From Zhengitettix transpicula (lineage: Eukaryota; Arthropoda; Insecta; Orthoptera; Tetrigidae): DNA of 64,000 bases. Of the stretch, positions 21,635-34,149 are shown in pieces. Every line of letters starts with the position of its first letter. The first letter of the stretch is position 1. A program made the translations under genes and the position numbers. The stretch spans positions 133,071,600 through 133,135,599 of the forward strand of contig CM073590.1 of the NCBI GenBank assembly GCA_037074705.1. The letters are read 5' to 3'. The notes beneath the pieces were generated by a model, which was not told the DNA's origin, did no database searches, and saw only the letters and a list, made by a program, of their open reading frames with translations.

Positions 21635-23773
21635 TGTTAGTTTTCAAGGAAAAGCACTGAGAGACACTGCAGACTGTACAGTAATAAGAAACTATTTGAA
21701 TCAGGCCATCCCTGAAAAGTCACTTTCATTAACGTCTGCAAGAGAATGATCCGATAAACTTTTACGCCATCCTTAAATAAGATGCCTGGAGGGAAACAAT
21801 TAACACAAAAACGTCACGCATTGTCTCCCTACCAAACCTTAATCCCCCAGGTGTGAGGAATTACGAGACCGAATTACTACGCCTATTATTTCTTTATCCC
21901 ATACTTTCTAATTATATCAGCTGAAACCATTTGAAATGTGATGAATAGTATTTCACCTATTTCAAGTCCAGGTAGTATGGCAAAAACAGGTATCAGTTTT
22001 GGGTTTTGTAACAATATATCAACTTGATGGACAAATGCAGGCAAGTTCTCGCTGAATACGCGATCGCCAAGGCCAGGCTCAGCGCGGTAAAGCACCACGA
22101 ATGTCAAGGACATCTCGGCTCATCAATGCGCCAGCTTGCCTCAACTTTGCACACACTTGTCCGAATCTGTTATTCGTTTGAAGTAAAAAGTGTAAACAGG
22201 ATAATGACATAACGAAAATTTGTATTAGAATTCATTTTCCTTGCCATAAAGGACGTCATAAGTCTCAACAAAGTGAGACAAATTCCTAGAAACGAAACAA
22301 AGTGTCACCTTCTCCGGTTAATTTACGTAATGCATGACTTCCGCAAATGAATACAAGGTATACTTTGTTGTATCCGCATCGGCAAACAATAAACCTTAGT
22401 CGCACCTTCTGTCGAAACACACATCCCGTACGGCTGAGGTCTACGACCTGGAAAAGTTCATTTCTAGAGACAAACGACATTTAGTATTACAATTTTTTGC
22501 ACACATTCTACCAATTCCAAAGTCGGTCTGCTCAAAACGAGTTAAGTCCAATATCGATATAGGATCATTTGGATACAATTACAATCTACACAAATTCACT
22601 ATACCTTCGTGAATATATTTTTATTAAAAAGATCATATAATGCAAATCTCTATTGAAATATACATTGTCGAATATCAAATGAAATACTTCGTTTAATTTC
22701 GTTAATTTGGCAATCGTAAATTCTTTTGATCTTTTCGCTTCTTTCATTTTCAGCATTTTCTATCTTTCATTTGGCTTATTCCTCGAGTTTCAGTTTTGAA
22801 GTAAAATGTCTACCATATCACTTATTATATTTGTCGCTATGAATAGAAAAATTATTTCTAACACTATATAGAAGATAGACCACCTTCGCTCCATCTCCTG
22901 TTACTGCCGAATACCTCTAATATTTTTATAAATTGTTTCGACGCACGGCTGTCCTCAAATAACATTTAATCCACCTGGTAATGCATTTTAAAGGAACCAG
23001 CATGGACTTGTGTCAGTTTTCTTATGCTATTTAGATGTCCGCTTATGGGGATCAGCCTAATGTTTAAGTGCTCTCTTCCAGACAAAGAAACACAATTGAG
23101 TGTTTCTTGATGCTGTTTCAGTCCAGTTATGAGAAGACAGCTATTCCAACCGACTAATGTGATAAAATGTTTAATGGAGGGTTTATATGAGGGGCAATGA
23201 TAGAAGTGGAAGGAGGAGGCCGGTCCACAGCGCGACGTGGTTTACGAGGATGAAGTGTTACGAGATAGAGATTAGGCAGTTTTTTTCATTTTCACGAAAT
23301 AACAGAAATTATAAATATTCCGTTGATTTGAGCTGGGTTGGAATTATGCGTGACAGATATATTTTTTCTTTTAAATTTCATTTAAGTGCATCCGGTTCCG
23401 TGCAGAGGAGTGAAAAGTTATCGAATATTTATCTGATTTCCCTTAAGTAACTACTGCTTTTACTCCATTGAACAATTCTCACAAACCAGTCACAATTGTC
23501 CTCAATATTATCCACCCACTACTTTTATAATTCGTTTATAGTTTGTCTATACCTACAGGTTCATTGACTTGGAGCTCATTTAACAATCCTGGGTTTTGTA
23601 ATGTATCAAATTCGTATTGGAATCACTTATTAACCAAGTATCTATTCTGCTCCATTGGCATATTAGAGTTATATATATATATAATTTGAGGATAACATTT
23701 TCATATATAGGGCTGAAATTTATAATTCTATTCGATTAAAGATAACCATATTTTTACCATGTAATATCATTTT

Positions 23774-23778
<5 letters not shown>
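21633..23778. other. Unassigned AT-rich DNA
   Basis: Short frames at 21886-22212, 22286-22480 and 23187-23450 show no recognised domain. No element ends found. Confidence 0.4.
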
Positions 23779-23809
<31 letters not shown>

Positions 23810-24722
23810 AGTAATCAAAATAATAGAAGCTCTAATAAAATTAGTTAAGTTACATAAAACAACAAAATAGAATGCCAGCACGTTGAGGCGCCAAATACGC
23901 TACCACATTGCTGCCAATTAATGTATTAATCACTTTTTATTAACGGAAACAAATGAAACCAAGTTGAAATTGAATAAAAGTTGTAAAGAGATAACAATTT
24001 AATGTATTAAAAAAATAGTTTCCGTTAATTTACAATTTATTAATAATATTTAGCCTCAGCTTTTTTGAAAACTCCATTTCAGGGCCTCTAATAAAGATGG
24101 TACAAAAACTGAAATTTAAATTTACAATAAAACAATTATTCCTAAATTGAAAGTTATATAATTTTAAATAAGTTGTCGAAATCTGACGGTAGATATTTAC
24201 ATATAAAGTTTACAGATGAGAAATTTTTTTTGTATTACATACCATTGTGTGCGCTTCTGGGGCTTGTGCACACGTAATTAGATTTTTTAACACTTTTCAC
24301 TAACAGGCCATTTGCACTCATTCTACTTTATGATTGTTCGCGAACACTAAAACACTGTCGACGTCTTTCTGTTTCTGACTATATAATTGTTTGTAGATTA
24401 ACCATCACCCGCTGACGAATTCCTGTTTTCTCGCTACAATCTGCTCCTTATACTGGTGATCACTGACATACAATCAGCCTCCTAAATCACACTCTGCTAC
24501 ATTCTGCTCCGTATACTGGTGGCTACTAGCACACAAGCATCCTGCTCCCAAAACACACTCTCGTCATTCTCATCCGACTAACTCTTACATTCTCTCTGTA
24601 TACTAGTGGTCACCAAAATCTGCTAAAGTTCTGCACGTCTATTTGTGCCTTAGCCGACAATGCCCTTGGTAGCAAGCATTATCGGCTCCGCATTCGCGCC
24701 AATAATACAGCGACGGCCTCAG
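23779..24722 (-). mobile_element. Possible third LTR-like insertion in (TA)n
   Basis: A (TA)n run (23779-23806) is followed by TGTAGTAATC. At 23887-23893 GGCGCCA gives, on the minus strand, TGGCGCCTCAACGTG, a plausible primer-binding site. Three degenerate repeats with CTGCTCC-TATACTGGTG lie at 24443-24620. The overall plan resembles sequences A and B, but no matching right border or target duplication was found. Confidence 0.3.
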
Positions 24723-27074
24723 AATTACGCCGCCAATAATGAATGATAAAATTTAGTAATTAAATATTTGTAATTATACCGCGAAACATTTTCTGTATTC
24801 TAAGTAGACGTGTCATTTAAAATGTAAGATTTGTAGATCATTCATTATAATTATGTAATTTCATAATCGTTTCTTATATAAACTGAAACAAAGAGGATTA
24901 ATTATTCCCCTAATTAAGCTTCCAGTATGTATGTGTTCGTTAATTATTTGAATATAGGAGTAATTAACAGTGTCATGTTGACGGGCACTTTCCTTTATCT
25001 CGTTCAGGTTCTGAATTGCGCATAACATGTACTGAAAATGTCAAACTGCCGCAAGAACATTTCCTTTTGTATGCTACGGCTGCGCCATGTGCTATTTGCA
25101 TATATGATGTTCAATGTAAAAACTTCGGTTTAATAAACACGAGAAAAACCAGTCCACGTTTTCTTTTTTCTAGAATAGTCTCGGAATCGTTAGCATGGTA
25201 AATTACTTAGTGTAATTATTTTATTAAAGAATACATGTAAGAAAACGTTACTGAATGCAGTTCTACGTCGTCTGAAGAATCTTACTCCCACGATGTGCTG
25301 TGTATTTTTGCATGCCTTGCCGCGCGTTGCCCGTTTCCTTTTGGTCGCAACCTTCGGCATTTCCGGCATATATACTCATTTTAACTATCCACATGTAATC
25401 GTCATAAAAGTCATTTTGGTATATAAAGACGCGAGTATGTCTACTGATAAACCTTTGCACACAGTATATTTCTTATTACAGAATTTTTTTCGTTAAAATT
25501 TTCTCATTTTTTAGTTCGCTATAAATTTTTCCCGTACTTCACTTCTGTTCTATCAATTTAAGGAACTTTACTGAACATTCCGTTTTCAATCATTTCGCAC
25601 CATCGTGGTCTTACAGATATTGTTTTTGACCTCGGATTCTACGTATCGTATCACGTATAAAACTAAATATCCGTTTTCTAATCTATATTTGTAGATTTAT
25701 GTTGAATGATGATAAAAATTTTATTACGTCATATAAATAAATTATTGAATTCACAATTATCAAGCTTATTCCTCTTATTTTTTTATTTCAAAATTAAATG
25801 CTATCGACAACAAAATAATATTCAACACCACGTTCGTAATTTTATATAAATTTTGTTTTCAAATGTCTATACAGTCTTTTTATTTATTTACATAAAATAT
25901 CATTTTCTTACAAAACTTTGATGTTCATTACTCTATAAAAGACGCAGGTTTTTCATTTCACTTAATGTACAAGTCAAATATTAAAGCATATACACAGTTC
26001 CATCCGTATTTTTACGCCAGTATTGAATTCGTTCGAACAGAAAGTTTTAAACCTTCGTTTCGATTCTTAATAATAAAATGAAAGCATTAAAATCACGAAG
26101 AAATGTTATGCAAGATATAGGTTAAAAATTAATAAAGATAACTCACAAATATTTCTGGTTGAACTAAAAAGTTTTCTTTCGATTGGAACACCTTTGTAAC
26201 AGCCTTGAACTGTAAAATTTTAATATGAATATCTAATTCGATTGGTAAGTATATCTTAATATGTACGAAGAAGCAAAATGTCATGTCAGAACGCAAAATT
26301 GGCCAGGCTAAATAGCAAGAATCCCTTTGTCACCCAAGGGTTAAAAGAGGATAAGTGATGATTGACGGGTATCCAAAGAGTTTAATTCATTTAACATATT
26401 GTATTGCTTCTGTTTATTTAAAATTAACATAGAACGCAAAGCAATTTATCAGTTTTCGTATTCCTTATTATTCTCTGTTCATATTCAGCTTCATAAACAC
26501 AATTGTCACAAATCTCATCCATATTGACCAAATTTATGTAATCTTCTCCACAATCCTTAGTTTTTATTACGATATAGCGGGATTTTATTTCATACAAATG
26601 TTTTTACTTTACTCACTCCTTCAGTGTTCGTTGTCATATTCTCTGGGACCTACCGTCACTTCTTATTCCCAGTGATGAATCCCGGCCGCTGGTAACGTAA
26701 AAATTCTGATCTGCTCCCGCACCAATCCTGTTCTGTGGCTTTCAAAAACTGACACCGTTGCTTTAACAAATTATTTTATTATTCTCTTTCATCCAAAAAT
26801 TTATATTTCAAACTCCCATCGTCTCTCAATCAGCAACATGTCACCTGTCGTCCACATTACATTTCCTTCCAAACTCTACTTCCTACAGAAGTCTGAAACC
26901 GAAGTCCCCCAAAAAAATCCCCGATGCCTGATTAAATAGTAAAGACTTATTTTGATCAACATGTAAAAAATAAATATTATAACGAGTCGTTTTCATTTTA
27001 TAGCCTCTTAAAGTTCAGAAGAAATTACATTTGTAGGTAGAGCCTTTACTTTGTCCATCTTATCTTCTTCTTCT
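24723..27074. other. Unassigned AT-rich DNA
   Basis: Frames at 25016-25201 and 25263-25496 are short and unrecognised. No repeats shared with the rest of the window were seen. Confidence 0.4.
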
Positions 27075-27091
27075 TCTTATAAATAAAAAAG

Positions 27092-27180
27092 AGTGTATGT
27101 ATGTTTGTATGTTTGTATGTTTGTTTGTATGTTTGTTTGTATGTTTGTTTGTATGTTTGTTTGTATATTTGTATGTTCGT
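27092..27180 (+). repeat. (GTATGTTT)n microsatellite
   Basis: Alternating GTATGTTT units just inside the 5' end of the Helitron-like element; related GT-rich runs occupy the same place at 10740 and, on the minus strand, 52480. Confidence 0.95.
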
Positions 27181-27183
27181 TAT

Positions 27184-28720
27184 ACAAATCTACACCGGTA
27201 GAGCAAATTTCACCAAATTTCGTACACGTGTTCTTTACGACCAGGAAACAAACACTGTCGGGGTGAGACATGTCTACCAACCCCAGAAGCGGGGGTACTT
27301 GCGGGTTGCAATATTTAAACATGCTAAAACAGCCGTTATTTTAGTCGGATAATAATTTTTCGGGGTCCAAGATATTTATGGTGTTTCTACCGATGTTTTC
27401 TGAATATAATTTTCATCCCCTACACCCTGGGAAAAGGGCACCCTTAGGGTTTGGGGTGGAGAATACAAATCTATACCGGTGGATCAAATTTCACCAAATT
27501 TCGTACACGTGTTCTTTGCGACCAGGAAAACAACACTGTCGGGGTGAGACGCGCCTACCACCCCCTGAAGCGGGGGTGGACGGGGGTGGAAATATTTGAA
27601 CATGCTAAAACAGTCGATATTTCAGTCGGATAAATATTTTTAGGGGTCAAAGATATTTATAGTCTTTCCACTGATGATATCAGAATATAATTTTCAACCT
27701 CGACAGCCTGGGGAAAGAGCACCCCTAGCGTTTGGGGTGGAGAATACAAATCTTTACCACTGGAGCAAATTTCACCAAATTTCGTACACGGGTTCTTTGC
27801 GACCAGGAAAACAACACTGTCGGGGTGAGACGCGTCTACCAACCCCAGAAGCGGGGGTGGACGGGGGTTGAAATACTTAAACATGCTGAAACAGCAGGTA
27901 TTGGATTTGGATAAATATTTTTGGGGTCAAAGATATTGATTGTGTTTCTACCGATGTTATCTGAATATAATATTCATCTCCTACGCCCTGGGAAAAGGGC
28001 ACCCTTAGGGTTTGGGGTGGAGTTGCTTTTCAGAAAAATAACGCGAATACAACAGAGTTTGGAGTCAAATCGAAGGTTATGGATGTCAGTGAGTTTACTT
28101 CGGATAAATATTTTTAATTGCCCATTTACCCCAAAGGGTGGAGTTTGGAAGGGGAGATAGTCAGTTCTTGCGCGTTCTTGGAGGAGAATTACGTGAATAC
28201 TATTTCAACGGATGTTGTTGAAAATATAAATCCCTTTAGACATTAGTGGTGAGCTTGCTTAGGGCTGGGGGTGAGAATTGTCTATTATTCTAAAACTGCC
28301 AAAATGTTATGTGTTTATGGGTAAAATAGATTGATAGTGTTTCTACCGATGTGATATGAGTAAAAATTCAACCCTTTCCACTACGGGAAAGTAGCAGATT
28401 TAGGGGTGGTGTTGTTCATACTATTTTACTGGGGAAAGAGCACCCCTACCGTTTGGGGTGGAGAATACAAATCTATACCGGTGGATCAAATTTCACCAAA
28501 TTTCGTACACGTGTTCTTTGCGACCAGGAAACAAACACTGTCGGGGTGAGACGCGTCTACCACCTTCAGAAGCGGGGGCGGACGGGGATTGAAATATTTA
28601 AACATGCTAAAACAGTCGATATTTCAGTCGGATAAATATTTTTAGGGGTCACAGATATTGTTAGTGTTTCTACCGACTGTTGGGCTGAGACGCGTCTACC
28701 ACTCCCCAGAAGCGGGTCGG
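27184..28720 (+). repeat. Type A tandem units (~281 bp)
   Basis: Units begin near 27184, 27466, 27747 and, after a gap, 28441. Each contains TTTCACCAAATTTCGTACAC, GACCAGGAAA-CAACACTGTC, GGGGTGAGACGCGTCTACCA, AGAAGCGGGGGTGG, AAACATGCTAAAACAG and GGGCACCC-TAGGGTTTGGGG. Between 28021 and 28440 the pattern gives way to type B-like and unique sequence, then resumes. All frames encode the same peptide fragments in shifted registers, which argues against coding. Confidence 0.9.
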
Positions 28721-29029
28721 GATTATCAGTAGAGCACCTTTAGGTGTTGGGGTGAGGAACGCTGCAATAAAATAACGCGAATACAACCGAGATTGGAGTC
28801 AAATCCAAGGTTATGGATGTCGTCCAGTTCAATTATAGCATCAAATTGGCCATTTAGCACCAATGGGCGGGAGTGAATGGGATGGAATTTTTCTAACATG
28901 TTAAATCATCGAAATTAGCGTGGAATAAATAAATGCCGGGACCATTGACGTTGATAGTATTTCTACCGATGTTGTTTGTAGGCATGATAGGGGTGGGGCT
29001 GGAGGGGATTTTTTGAAAATAACGGGAAA

Positions 29030-29935
29030 AGCAACCGATATTCGAGTCAAATCGAAGGTAATGGATGTCCCTGAATTTATTTATGACAATCTGGACAACG
29101 CGCGGGTATCGGCTGGGTTGGGATGCGTTGACAGGCTGTTTTTTGCGTCGATTAAATATATTTCGGGATGAATTACATTAATAAAATTTCCCTACATGTT
29201 CTCTGTGTATAATTTCAACCCCTTTCGGACTCATAAGGGTGCACATTTAAGGGTGGGTGTGAAGTAGCATTACATAAAAAGAAACCAGAAACTATCGGGA
29301 TTGTCACTGAGTTTAATTAATTTCCTTGAAAATAACGGGAAAACAACCGAGATTCGAGTCAAATCGAAGGTAATGGATGTCCCTGAATTTATTTATGACA
29401 ATCTGGACAACGCGCGGGTATCGGCTGGGTTGGGATGAGTTGACCGGCTGTTTTTTGCGTCAATTAAATATATTTCGGGATGAATTAGATTAATAAAATT
29501 TCCCTACATGTTCTCTATGTATAATTTCAAGCCCTTTCGGAATCATAAGGGTGGGCGTGAAGCAGCATTACATAAAAAGAAACCAGAAACTATCGGGATT
29601 GTCACTGTGTTTAATTAATTTCCTTGAAAATAACGGGAAAACAACCGAGATTCGAGTCAAATCGAAGGTAATGGATGTCGCTGAATTTATTTATGACAAT
29701 CTGGACAACGCGCGGGTATCGGCTGGGTTGGGATGAGTTGACCGGCTGTTTTTTGAGTCAATTAAATATATTTCGGGATGAATTAGATTAATAAAATTTC
29801 CCTACATGTTCTCTGTGTGTAATTTCAACCCCTTTCGGACTCGGAAGGGTGCACCATTAAGGGTTGGCATGGAAGTAGCATTAGATAAAAATAAGCCAGA
29901 AACTATCAGGATTGTCACTGAGTTTAATTATGACA
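29030..29935 (+). repeat. Type B tandem units (~300 bp)
   Basis: GATTCGAGTCAAATCGAAGG recurs near 29041, 29351 and 29650, followed by TAATGGATGTC-CTGAATTT, GACAATCTGGACAACGCG and TTTCCCTACATGTTCTCT. Single weaker versions of the unit start lie at about 28035, 28775 and 30130. Adjacent units are nearly identical, indicating recent duplication. Confidence 0.9.
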
Positions 29936-30518
29936 TTAAACTTGACCGTTTAAGTCCCCGAAGCGGGAGTGGTCGGGGGTGAAAACTTTTAAACATGTTA
30001 AACGGTCGATATTTGCGATAATTATTAACTGGGGTTAATTACTTTGATAGTATTTATACCGATGTTGTTTGTGTATAATTTAAACCCTGTGAGGGGAGCA
30101 AGCTTAGGGGTGGGGTGGAGGTACGTTCAATAAAATCCCGCAAAAACAACCGAGAATCGAATCAATTCCGAGACTATGAATGTCGCTGAATCTAATTGTG
30201 ACAACCTGGGTAACGCGACGGGTTTAAGAGTTGTTGGGCGAGGGAATAAATTTTCAGACAATGTAATCGGCCGATTTTTGCGTGGAATACATTGTTTTTC
30301 ATTATCGCATATTTGTGGGGGTGGTCATCTTCTAACATGTAAAAACTGGCGATATATTTAGTCAATGACTTCATCCCCCTTCGTCATGGGAGGTGAGCAC
30401 ATTTAGGGATAGGGTTCGAGGATCTTTACATAAAAATAGCGCAAAAGTAACCAAAATTGGAGTGTTATGGATGGTTATAGATAAATGACATCTCGGGCAA
30501 CGCCGGGCACCCAGCTAG

Positions 30519-30831
30519 TATATATATAAAAATATTTCTCTAAGTGATATTCCCAGTGGTCTTTAACAAATTGATGTGATCTGCGTAGCATTTCCATCAT
30601 CCTTCTACAATCTCTTTGACAGATCAAAGCACAATATTATCAATACTCGGTTATTATGAATTTTATTGAATGAAAAAACTATAATAAATCATGTTCCTCT
30701 TCATATTTATACAATATTTCAAATATATATTTCACAGTGAAGCTCAAGCATCTTTTTTATGTTCTTCTCACATTGCCAATTAATTTCTAACTCGTACCGC
30801 GTTTAGACAATCTCTCATAGCCAGATATTTA
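30519..30831. other. Unassigned AT-rich DNA
   Basis: Short (TA)n immediately after the Helitron-like 3' end, then nothing recognised. Confidence 0.4.
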
Positions 30832-31060
30832 ATATGACTCCCATTGGAACAGTCGGCCAGCTGCCTCCTAAACTGGTCGAGACATGGAGAAGCGAATGCT
30901 GCATCCCCACAGCAGACCCCTCTTCCCGCCATTGGAAGGGTGTGAGACAAGTACCAAATGCCGGACCAACCTAATGCAGGTTTTCTAGGATTTGTCCTGT
31001 ATCACTTTTAGGTGAATGCCGGGTAGGATCCTTAAACTAAAACCCGGGGGCCCGAGTTAA
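30832..31060 (+). repeat. Family A repeat, copy 4
   Basis: Starts in the middle of the family (GGAACAGTCGGCCAGCTGCC) and runs through GGTAGGATCCTTAAACTA to GAGTTAACACTTGGGCATAC. It stops at the TTAAC junction and jumps back to the CTTGGGCATACGGTAA block that normally lies upstream, so it is rearranged. No A-tail. Confidence 0.8.
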
Positions 31061-31479
31061 CACTTGGGCATACGGTAATGCCCGCTGTACACTCTCGCTG
31101 AGGCGCTCGTCGAGACTTTCTCCGAAGTTCCAAATGAAGGTGAGCTTAAGACATGCTCTGCAAATCTCATTCAATGGGCCACTTGTACTTCCGTCAACAA
31201 GAATAGATTAAAACAGCAACCGATATAGCGGTCTTTGTACATATGCGAATTATAAATGTGTACATTTACCATAAAAAAGTTAGGAGATGGTATTTAAAAA
31301 TAAGTTAATCGATCGCGAACACGGTTTGTATTAATGATGAAAATATTTCTGTCTTTTATAATAATGTAAATAAAGATATGTCCCTGAGTCTGAATATTAT
31401 GTTTATTCACAAACCATTAACTATACGATTTCGTTCTCTTTTTTAGACCTTTTCAGGTTTAATATCGTTCTTTAATTGT

Positions 31480-31668
31480 ATTTATGGCACCATCAAAGGC
31501 TAGGTCATTAGCGACTTTATTGTACTTTGCTGCTTTTCGGTGCCGGGTCACTCATTTTGTGAGAGTTAATCGGAATATAAACAGGCACATCCATGCCCTC
31601 GACGGGATTCTAACCCGGGACCTATGTGATGCGAGGCAGTGACGCTGACCTCTACAAAACAGTCGGAC
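31480..31668 (-). repeat. tRNA-derived SINE fragment
   Basis: On the minus strand TAGAGGTCAGCGT (31642-31654) resembles an A box. GGTTAGAATCC (31605-31615) is a B box with one mismatch from GGTTCGAATCC. The sequence after it (GAGGGCATGGATGTG) is typical of arthropod tRNA SINE heads. A tail continues with AGCAGCAAAGTACAATAAAG to about 31480. RNA polymerase III transcription is expected for the family; this copy has no clear terminal A-run. Confidence 0.65.
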
Positions 31669-31699
31669 GGCATAATAATTCTGCATGTAAAACGCGTAA

Positions 31700-32442
31700 A
31701 ATATTTTTTCCGTAATTTATATACAACAGGCAACGAAACGCAACAAAACCTTACCTCTATTTTTTTTGCGTGGTTTATATACAAAATTATTAAACCTGAA
31801 GGGGCCCTAAAAAGATAAATAACATAGTCGAATAATTAATGTTTTGTTAATAAACATAATTTTCTGACTCAAGGCCACGTATTTATTTATTTGTACAAGA
31901 TTTGTAAGATTCTTAATTTTTTTATTAAATTTCCTCCGAATGCCTCATCTTGTTAGGAAGGATTCAATTTTGTATTCTTCCAAAAATTAAGTAGTAAATC
32001 CATTGCTCAACTCCATTATGAAAATTTTATTCAGTCATCCTCTTAATTTCAGAAATTATAATTACAAAAATAATTACGTTCATAAACACAAAGTTACACA
32101 TACACCAAGCGAGGATGGCTGATTGTGTACAAGGAACACTCATGAGTCCTCGGCTATCGCCTCGTGTCCCTTTGACTCGTTCCAAAAAAACCGCCTCTGA
32201 CGTAAACGTTGGCAAGGCGAGGTAAGACAACGCCATCTGTACTTAATTTGATTAAGGTAAAATACCTCATCTGAGGTAATAATGCAAAGTCTTCCACCTG
32301 TAACGTCACACAACCCTGTTGAAGCCTAGGATGTAGACCGAGGAAGTGTTGTACACTCGTCCTCGGCTTACCTCGTCTCGTCTCGCCTCGCCTTACCTAG
32401 CCTCGCCTCACCGAGTGTGTACAGTGTCCATGTGAGTTTCTA
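31700..32442. other. AT-rich DNA and a CCTCG-rich segment
   Basis: 32100-32420 contains palindromic and pyrimidine-rich CTCG repeats (for example TACCTCATCTGAGGTA near 32263, and CCTCGTCTCGTCTCGCCTCG near 32371) between TGTACACTCG and CGAGTGTGTACA. No coding signal. Confidence 0.5.
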
Positions 32443-32768
32443 GCTGTCATTAGAACAGTCGGCTAGCTGCGTCCTAAACTGGTGGAGCACGGAGAAGGGA
32501 ATGCTTCATCCCCACAAAAAAACCCACTCCCGCCATCGGAAGTGTGTTGGACAAGTACCAAGAATCCAACATACCTGATGCAGGTTTCTAGGGGTTGTCT
32601 TTAATTGCTTTTAGGTGATTGCCGAATATGATCCTTAAACTACAGCCCGGGGACCATAGTTGGTTACCTTCCCCTACCCTTCCGCATCCCCCCTTCCAAA
32701 TCCCTTCCTATGGATTTGCCGCCTGTACGTGGATTAGCATCATATAGCCCGTTACTCTAAAAAATAAG
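32443..32768 (+). repeat. Family A repeat, copy 5
   Basis: 5'-truncated copy starting at the AACAGTCGGCTAGCTGC block and running to the 3' end CCCGTTACTCTAAAAAATAAG. A short A-tail is preserved. The CATGTGGATTACC block is diverged here. Confidence 0.85.
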
Positions 32769-34107
32769 ATCCTGTGAATCCCTTCATAATCAGTCATTTA
32801 TGTTCTGGAAATTAAAATACATATTTACTTATCATAAAATAATTCTTCATATGAACCCATCCTAACAAGGCCCGCTCCATAACTGATCACGCTTGTGCAA
32901 AATGGTGGTATTTATCGATCGATTTTCTCATCCATGCCGTTTAAATACTGGTAACACACGGTGATTTTAAATGTGTCGGCAGTTTCATCAAGTGAAATCC
33001 ATTTAAATTATTTTAAATTATCCAAATCCCAGGTTTATATTCTATAAGTTTATCTTTAAATTAAGTATTATATATACATATGTTGACACATATTTGGCAA
33101 CCAAGTCCATGTTATATCATCAAAGACGTCCTGTTATTCATGGAAGATTTGTTATGCTTTCATCCATTTGATTATTTGCCTTGCCAACTTGCTTGTGCTA
33201 CTCGACCCCAGTACTGAATTTAGTGATGACCGCGTTTTTCTTTGAGCGCCTGTAAACTAGCTGCTGGGTTTTGGGCTGAGAGGAAATGTGTGCCGCAGAG
33301 AAACGCTGTCTGATGTTACGCAATGGCGCAGCTGCGCGCAAACTTTGCAGCCTAAGGCTCTTCGCTACCTGCAGGCCAAAAAATGACGCACAACCAAGTC
33401 CGTCATTTCACAATTGGCGTTTAATTTTGCCACAACGGCTCTAACAAGCGAACACGAGAAGCTTTACGCCGTCGCTACGACCATGCTGCTCGCAGAGTTG
33501 CATGACGCAAGCGTGAAAGTACGTACGGTACAAGATACAGATACGCGTAGCCTATAATAACACGGCCTTTGATTTACGGGGACAGACGTGGTCTATAATT
33601 GCAGATAATCGGCTGCAGCACGGGCTAACTACTTCGTTGCCATGTTCTCGAACAGCCACTGCATTGAGGGGAAGAAACAGAGGGCATTATTAGTAATTTG
33701 TTCTAGCTTAGAATTAGCACGTGTTCACTGTGTCGTAACTTATTGCTGGTGTCAAAAACGTGCTTTGATTTTACGTTGTCTGCGTATTTTTTTTTGCATA
33801 CAAAAGCGGTCTTCATTCCTAACTTACAATGTAGTGTCTGTTTGCTCTGAATGTTCTTAGGTCTAGTACACACTTGTATATAAAGTCGAACGATTTTGTC
33901 TCTAGACAATCGAGCGACAAATTATTGTACATTGACACGCTTTTAGAACAAAAACGATGAACATTGGTCTCCTGTCTGAAATGGGAGACTTGAGACAATC
34001 GTCAGAATTGTTAGGCGTACTAATAGTAATAACACAATAATTGTGTATTTTCTCTACGTCACCTACGTACACTTCATATTTGACCAGCTCTTCAATAACT
34101 ATTTTCT

Positions 34108-34111
<4 letters not shown>
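32769..34111. other. Unassigned DNA with a CpG-rich stretch
   Basis: 33240-33640 is clearly richer in G+C and CpG than its surroundings and contains the palindrome GCGCAGCTGCGC (33326-33337). No open frame with recognised motifs, no matched splice sites. Confidence 0.4.

Positions 34112-34145
<34 letters not shown>
34112..34145. repeat. (TA)n microsatellite
   Basis: About 17 TA units. Confidence 0.95.

Positions 34146-34149
<4 letters not shown>

Larger units (their letters stand above)
27075..30518 (+). mobile_element. 3.4-kb Helitron-like element with two internal satellite arrays
   Basis: It starts TCTTATAAATAAAAAAGAGTG, nearly the same as the starts at 10709 (plus) and 52508 (minus), and ends GGGCACCCAGCTAG followed by T. 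Order: 5' TC end; (GTATGTTT)n microsatellite; tandem units of about 281 bp (type A) to 28020; a divergent stretch; another type A unit at 28441-28720; at least three units of about 300 bp (type B) at 29030-29935; and a unique 3' part ending in a GC-rich short hairpin before CTAG. No Rep/helicase frame is present, so it would be non-autonomous. The many 60-80-residue frames are shadows of the tandem units. Confidence 0.65.

Noticed and set aside
23806..24722. Solo LTR with TGTA...TACA ends
   Set aside because: The right TACA has no matching flank to the left (TA)n and no target duplication; kept only as a low-confidence candidate.
27092..28720. Repeated small proteins with F-T-K-F-R-T-R-V-L motifs
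   Set aside because: The same peptide appears in shifted frames because the DNA unit repeats; no start context, no conservation of frame between units.
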